A DNA stretch of 8,493 nucleotides from Faecalibacterium sp. UBA7177 (GTDB lineage: Bacteria; Bacillota; Clostridia; Oscillospirales; Ruminococcaceae), in NCBI GenBank assembly GCA_002491225.1, contig DKVN01000140.1, forward strand, positions 1 to 8,493, given 5' to 3'. This document shows positions 5,217 through 8,493 of this stretch, in pieces. The stretch's first letter is position 1. Each line of letters opens with the position of its first letter. The position numbers and the translations under genes are program-made. Below the pieces are notes generated by a model. It was not told the origin of the DNA, made no database searches, and was given only the letters and a program-made list of their open reading frames with translations.

Positions 5217-5246
5217 TTGCCGCGGCGGGGTGGGATGGAGTATAAT
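5217..5246 (+). promoter_or_regulatory. sigma-A promoter of nagA
   Basis: TTGCCG (5217-5222), an 18-nt spacer and a perfect TATAAT (5241-5246) lie 54 nt before the nagA ATG. Just downstream, ACCAATCA is repeated in tandem (5253-5260, 5261-5268) in the untranslated leader, which might be a protein-binding site. Confidence 0.72.
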
Positions 5247-5300
5247 AGAGGCACCAATCAACCAATCAACCCCACCACCAAACAAAGGAGCGTGCAGCAG

Positions 5301-6437
5301 ATGATCATTCAGAACGGCAGCATCTTTACCGCGCTCGGCCGCTTTCTGCAGGCCGACGTCCGCGTTGAGAACGGGCGGATCGCCGAGATCGCGCCGGCGG
5401 GCAGCCTTGCGGGCGAGGAGACGATCGACGCATCCGGCAGGTACGTCACCCCCGGCTTTGTCGACATCCACATCCACGGCGCGGCGGGCGAGGACTTCTG
5501 CGACAGCGTCGACGGCAGCACCGCCCATGTCGCCGCCATGCAGAAATACCTCGGCAGCCAGGGGGTCACCAGCTTTCTGGGCACCACCATGGCCTTCAGC
5601 GAGGAGATCCTCAATAACATCTTCGCCACCGTCAAGCCGCTGATCGGCAAAGAGGGCGGCGGCGCGGTGCTGCGCGGCATCAACATGGAAGGCCCCTTCT
5701 TCAATAAGAGCAAAAAGGGCGCGCAGGCCGAACAGTACATCATCGACCCCGACTGGGCCATGTTCGAGCGGCTCTTTGAGACCAGCGGGCACAATATCCG
5801 GCTGCTGGACGTCGCGCCCGAGCTGCCCGGCGCGCCGGAATTCATCGAGAAGGCGTCCAAGCTCTGCACCGTCTCGATCGCCCACACCACCGCCACCTAC
5901 GAGCAGGCCAAAACCGCCTTTGCCCACGGGGCCAGCCACACCACCCACCTCTTCAACGCGATGCCCGCCTTTACCCACCGCGCGCCCGGCGTGGTGGGCG
6001 CGGCCGCGGACGACGCCGCCCATGTCGAGATGATCTGCGACGGCATCCACCTGCACCCGGCGGTCATCCGGGCCGCGTTCGCGATGTTCGGGCCCGGCCG
6101 GGTCTGCCTGATCAGCGACAGTATGCGCGCCTGCGGCATGCCCAACGGGGTCTACAGCCTCGGCGGCCAGACCGTCTATATGACCGACGGCCGCGCCACC
6201 CTCGAGGACGGCACCATCGCCGGCAGCGCCACCTGCCTGGCCGAGTGCTTCCGGCGGGCGGTGCGGTTCGGGGTGCCGCTCGAGACCGCCCTGCGCGCCG
6301 CCACCATCGACCCGGCCCAGGCCGTCGGCCTCTTCGACGAGCTCGGCAGCGTCACCGCCGGCAAGCGGGCCGACCTGCTCATCATGGGCGAGGCGCTGGT
6401 GCCCGAGGCCATCTTCATCGGCGGGGTGCGGCAGTAA
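5301..6437 (+). CDS. nagA: N-acetylglucosamine-6-phosphate deacetylase
   Basis: This 378-aa cytoplasmic amidohydrolase removes the acetyl group from GlcNAc-6-phosphate to give glucosamine-6-phosphate, in amino-sugar use and cell-wall recycling. The family's ordered motifs are all present: PGFVDIHIHG (51-60) with metal-site histidines, NMEGPFF (128-134) with metal ligand E130, SIAHTTATY (192-200) with H195, HLFNAMPAFTHR (216-227) with H216, CDGIHLHP (246-253), and LISDSMRACG (270-279) with catalytic D273. Length and motif spacing match full-length NagA. The ATG at 5301 was chosen over the longer open frame because AAAGGAG (5284-5290) lies 10 nt upstream and TATAAT is at 5241; the longer version would translate the repeat region. 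NagB and a sugar transporter are not in the window, so nagA seems to stand alone here. Confidence 0.96.
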   Translation: MIIQNGSIFTALGRFLQADVRVENGRIAEIAPAGSLAGEETIDASGRYVTPGFVDIHIHGAAGEDFCDSVDGSTAHVAAMQKYLGSQGVTSFLGTTMAFSEEILNNIFATVKPLIGKEGGGAVLRGINMEGPFFNKSKKGAQAEQYIIDPDWAMFERLFETSGHNIRLLDVAPELPGAPEFIEKASKLCTVSIAHTTATYEQAKTAFAHGASHTTHLFNAMPAFTHRAPGVVGAAADDAAHVEMICDGIHLHPAVIRAAFAMFGPGRVCLISDSMRACGMPNGVYSLGGQTVYMTDGRATLEDGTIAGSATCLAECFRRAVRFGVPLETALRAATIDPAQAVGLFDELGSVTAGKRADLLIMGEALVPEAIFIGGVRQ

Positions 6438-6486
6438 GGCCAAACCGGCGCGCAAACCACACAGTACAGACGATTCGACAGACCGG

Positions 6487-6510
6487 GCCGCCGGGCTGCG
6501 CGGCGGCTTT
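6487..6510 (+). terminator. weak terminator-like hairpin after nagA
   Basis: GCCGCCG (6487-6493) pairs with CGGCGGC (6501-6507), followed by only TTT (6508-6510), 49 nt after the nagA stop. Further GC palindromes follow to about 6565. The T-run is short, so some read-through into the next gene is possible. Confidence 0.4.
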
Positions 6511-6600
6511 CCGCAAGAGGGGGCCCGCGCGCCCGGCGGCCCGGGTTTTGCGCGAAACCGGGCGGATTTTGGGGCAGCGGCAATTTTCCTGCCGGAGGGC

Positions 6601-6630
6601 TTGCGCCGGGGCGCGGCATTCGGGTATAAT
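6601..6630 (+). promoter_or_regulatory. promoter of the P-loop kinase-like gene
   Basis: TTGCGC (6601-6606), an 18-nt spacer and a perfect TATAAT (6625-6630) are seen. The sequence after the -10 (AGAGG) is the same as in the nagA promoter, so both read GTATAATAGAGG. The start codon lies 110 nt downstream at 6741. Confidence 0.68.
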
Positions 6631-6660
6631 AGAGGAAGAATCACGATAGACCGACCGGCC

Positions 6661-6721
6661 CCCCGCCCGTTTGCGGCGGCGGGGCTTGTGAGCCTTATGC
6701 GCCGCGCGCTTGACGCGGCGC
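6661..6721 (+). other. leader with two hairpins abutting the ribosome binding site
   Basis: CCCCGCC (6661-6667) pairs with GGCGGGG (6678-6684), and GCGCCGCG (6699-6706) pairs with CGCGGCGC (6714-6721). The second stem ends 3 nt before GGAGGAGG (6725-6732). This could modulate translation, but no known riboswitch class is recognised. Confidence 0.45.
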
Positions 6722-6740
6722 GTTGGAGGAGGAATGGCCG

Positions 6741-7268
6741 ATGATCCTGCTGATCGCGGGGGCGTCCCACACCGGCAAAACCCTGCTGGCCCAGCGTCTG
6801 CTGGAAAAAACCCACTACCCCTATCTCTCGACCGACCCGCTCCGGGTCAGCCTCATCCGCAGCGGTAAGGCCCCGATCACCGAGCGCAGCAGCAGCGGCG
6901 AGGTGAACGCCTACCTCTGGCCGGTGCTGCGCGAGATGATCAAGATCAACATCCAAAACGGCCAGAACCTCATCATCGAGGGCGGCTATATCCCCTTCGA
7001 CTGGGCCGACGGCTTCACCGAGGCCGAGCGCAGGCAGATTCGGTATGTCTGCCTGGTGATGAGCGAGCGGTATCTGCGCGGGCACTTTGCCGACGTGCTG
7101 GTGCACGCCCGCGCCATCGAGCACCAGCGGGACAGCACCACCCTCGAGGATCTGCTGGCCGAGAACGGCAAGACGATCGTCAGCTGCCGGATGCACGGGG
7201 TCAGGCCGCTGCTGATCGACACCGAGTACCCCAGCGCGGACGAGGTGATCGCGGCGCTGCTGGGGTAG
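6741..7268 (+). CDS. P-loop NTPase, small kinase-like protein
   Basis: This is a 175-aa soluble protein. The N-terminus is a beta strand and Walker A loop, MILLIAGASHTGKT, with GxxxxGKT at residues 7-14. LSTDPLRVSLIR (29-40) resembles the substrate-side segment of small-molecule kinases. NLIIEGGYIPFDW (76-88) is a Walker B-like strand ending in E80. RYVCLVMSERYLRGHF (101-116) follows as the next strand-helix. This layout suits adenylate-kinase-like or zeta-toxin-like phosphotransferases, but the substrate is not recognisable, and no epsilon-type antitoxin is nearby. The start is ATG 6741, with GGAGGAGG 8 nt upstream; an upstream in-frame TTG at 6723 overlaps the ribosome binding site and is unlikely. 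It has its own promoter and a strong terminator 38 nt after the stop, so it is a single-gene unit. Kinase-like is firm as a fold call and open as to function. Confidence 0.85.
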   Translation: MILLIAGASHTGKTLLAQRLLEKTHYPYLSTDPLRVSLIRSGKAPITERSSSGEVNAYLWPVLREMIKINIQNGQNLIIEGGYIPFDWADGFTEAERRQIRYVCLVMSERYLRGHFADVLVHARAIEHQRDSTTLEDLLAENGKTIVSCRMHGVRPLLIDTEYPSADEVIAALLG

Positions 7269-7305
7269 GGGCGCGCCGGGCTGCTTGGGAGTATTGTAAA
7301 AGATG

Positions 7306-7352
7306 GCCGCCGCGGCGCTTTGCAAGGAGCGCCGCGGCGGCTTTGGTTTTTT
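7306..7352 (+). terminator. strong rho-independent terminator after the kinase-like gene
   Basis: A perfect 14-bp stem, GCCGCCGCGGCGCT (7306-7319) with AGCGCCGCGGCGGC (7328-7341), has an 8-nt loop and is followed by TTTGGTTTTTT (7342-7352). Confidence 0.92.
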
Positions 7353-7413
7353 GGGGAAAAAGAGCGCAGGAAAGCGAAAAGAGCGCAGAAAAACAAAAAG
7401 GAGGCCGGGAGCC

Positions 7414-8493
7414 ATGCGGCTGGAGTATACCATCGGGGGCCGCCGCGCGGCGCTGACGGCGCGGGCGGGGCAGACCCTGCTCGAGGCGCTGCGGGAGGCG
7501 GGGGCGGCGGAAGCGTCCGGGCTGGTTGCCCCCTGCGGCGGGGCCGGGCGGTGCGGCAAGTGCCGGGTGCTGGTGGAGGGGCGCGGCTGGGTGCTGGCCT
7601 GCCAGACCCCCGCCGAGCCCGGGATGACGCTGCGCCTGCCCGCGCCCGGCGCGGCCGCGGTGCTGCGCGAGGGGACGCTGCGGGTTTGGGAGGCGATGCC
7701 GCCGATGCTCTGGCCGGAGCTGGCGGGGAGCGCGGAGAGCGCTGCGGACAGCGCGAATGGCGCGGATACCCTGGGCGGCGCGTCCGGCACGGATGACCTG
7801 AACGGCACCGATGCCCCGCGCGGCGTGCCCGGCGTGTCCGGCGCTGCCGGCCTCGGCGCGGCGGTCGACCTCGGCACCACCACAGTGGTGGTGCATCTGC
7901 ATGACCTCGCCACCGGGCGACGGCTGGGCAGCCTGGGCGAGGCCAACGCGCAAACGCCCTTTGGGGCCGACCTCATCCGCCGGATCGCCGCCTGCGAGGG
8001 GGACGGCCTCGCGGCGCTGAGCGGCGCGGTGCGGCGGCAGCTTGGCCGGATGACCGCCCAGCTGCTGCAGGAAAAATGCGCCGGGGCCGGGCCGGGGACG
8101 CTGCGGGCGGTGTGTGTCGCGGGCAACACGGTGATGCTGCACATCCTGGCCGGGCTCTCCCCGGCCTCGCTGGGCCTCGCGCCCTATGCGCCGGTCTCGC
8201 TGTTCGGCGCGCTGCGGCCGGACGGCTGCGGGGTCGGGCCCTGGCAGGCCGCGAAGGTCTGGCTCTGCCCCTGCGCGGCCGGGTATTTTGGCGGCGACCT
8301 CACCGCCGGGATGCTCGCCTGCGGGCTGACGGGGGAGGAAAATGACGGCTGGCGGCTGCTGCTCGACATCGGCACCAACGGCGAGATGGCGCTGGCCGGG
8401 CCGGATGGGTCGCTGCTCTGCTGCGCCACCGCCGCCGGGCCCGCCTTTGAGGGGGCCGAGATCCGGATGGGCATGGCCGGGGCCCCCGGCGCG
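7414..8493 (+). CDS. [2Fe-2S] ferredoxin-ASKHA protein of RamA/RACo type, 3' end cut by window
   Basis: The frame from ATG 7414 stays open for 360 codons to the window edge. AAAAAGGAGG (7395-7404) lies 9 nt upstream. Residues 1-75 are a plant-type [2Fe-2S] ferredoxin domain with C41, C47, C50 and C63 (CGGAGRCGKC then ACQT). From about 148 an ASKHA (actin/Hsp70-like ATPase) fold begins: AAVDLGTTTVVVHL (149-162), TPFGADLIRRI (181-191), AGNTVMLHILAGLSP (236-250), LLDIGTNGEMAL (316-327) and AAGPAFEGAEIRMGM (340-354). This is the family of ATP-dependent reductive activators of corrinoid proteins (RamA, RACo), which reduce Co(II) to Co(I) for methyl transfer. A Ser/Ala/Gly/Asp-rich linker (about 103-146) joins the domains. 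Family members usually exceed 500 residues, so a third or more is missing. No corrinoid protein or methyltransferase is in view, so the partner is unknown. No clear promoter lies between the terminator at 7352 and the start; AGAGCGCAG is repeated at 7361-7369 and 7380-7388. Confidence 0.9.
   Translation, partial: MRLEYTIGGRRAALTARAGQTLLEALREAGAAEASGLVAPCGGAGRCGKCRVLVEGRGWVLACQTPAEPGMTLRLPAPGAAAVLREGTLRVWEAMPPMLWPELAGSAESAADSANGADTLGGASGTDDLNGTDAPRGVPGVSGAAGLGAAVDLGTTTVVVHLHDLATGRRLGSLGEANAQTPFGADLIRRIAACEGDGLAALSGAVRRQLGRMTAQLLQEKCAGAGPGTLRAVCVAGNTVMLHILAGLSPASLGLAPYAPVSLFGALRPDGCGVGPWQAAKVWLCPCAAGYFGGDLTAGMLACGLTGEENDGWRLLLDIGTNGEMALAGPDGSLLCCATAAGPAFEGAEIRMGMAGAPGA

Noticed and set aside
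3698..5257. 519-codon minus-strand frame
   Set aside because: It is antisense to the metal exporter and translates the REP array into repeated peptide blocks; no ribosome binding site or domain.
5076..5300. 75-codon N-terminal extension of nagA
   Set aside because: It would translate the hairpin repeats and the promoter; the ATG at 5301 has the ribosome binding site, and the NagA fold starts there.
6741..7268. Zeta toxin of an epsilon/zeta system
   Set aside because: The Walker A and general layout would fit, but there is no small antitoxin gene beside it, and the zeta substrate-binding motifs are not convincingly present.
4770..8144. 1124-codon open frame on the minus strand
   Set aside because: It runs antisense through nagA, the kinase-like gene and the Fe-S protein, and through the repeats. 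Its composition is Pro/Ala/Arg-rich low complexity with no family motif. Long antisense frames are expected in such GC-rich coding DNA.

Overview
The window is very GC-rich DNA with Gram-positive expression signals: strong AGGAGG-type ribosome binding sites 5 to 10 nt before most starts, sigma-A-like TATAAT promoters, and GC-hairpin/T-run terminators. The gene families fit a GC-rich gut clostridium, probably of the Oscillospiraceae/Ruminococcaceae. They include a ClC exchanger, a Nif11-like small protein, a HipA-type kinase with a separate partner, an ArsP_2-type metal exporter, NagA and a RamA-like Fe-S ATPase. The taxonomic placement is inferred from style and families, not from a marker gene.

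Layout, left to right. A REP-like repeat copy (7-89) precedes a plus-strand ClC family anion transporter (143-1417). A 72-aa Nif11/NHLP-like protein (1570-1788) follows, with its own promoter and a strong, probably bidirectional, terminator (1813-1862). Convergent with these is a minus-strand two-gene operon. The first gene (2930-3529) encodes an HTH protein with a C-terminal domain that looks like the detached N1 domain of HipA (HipS-like). The second (2007-2933) encodes a HipA/HipT-like kinase and overlaps the first by ATGA. The operon starts from a near-consensus promoter whose -10 box is overlapped by an 8-bp perfect inverted repeat, the expected place for an autorepression operator. Divergently, an extended -10 promoter and a leader with several A-loop hairpins lead to a TTG-started membrane transporter (3881-4750) of the ten-TM heavy-metal/manganese exporter type.

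The 550-bp gap at 4751-5300 holds a terminator and then a dense nest of repeats. There are three 44-bp tandem units, the last facing an inverted copy across an 18-bp perfect palindrome. Two further 45-bp-spaced repeats and two tight hairpins follow. The same sequence family recurs at 7-89 and as a fragment at 1441-1455. The gap ends with the nagA promoter.

The right part is all plus strand: nagA (5301-6437, GlcNAc-6-phosphate deacetylase), a P-loop kinase-like protein with a structured leader (6741-7268), a strong terminator (7306-7352), and the first 360 residues of a [2Fe-2S]/ASKHA protein of the RamA/RACo type that runs off the window end (7414-8493).

The genes do not form one pathway. 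The window reads as a set of short independent transcription units separated by repeats. The most system-like element is the HTH-N1 / HipT-like operon, a candidate split HipA toxin-antitoxin module with a readable promoter-operator.
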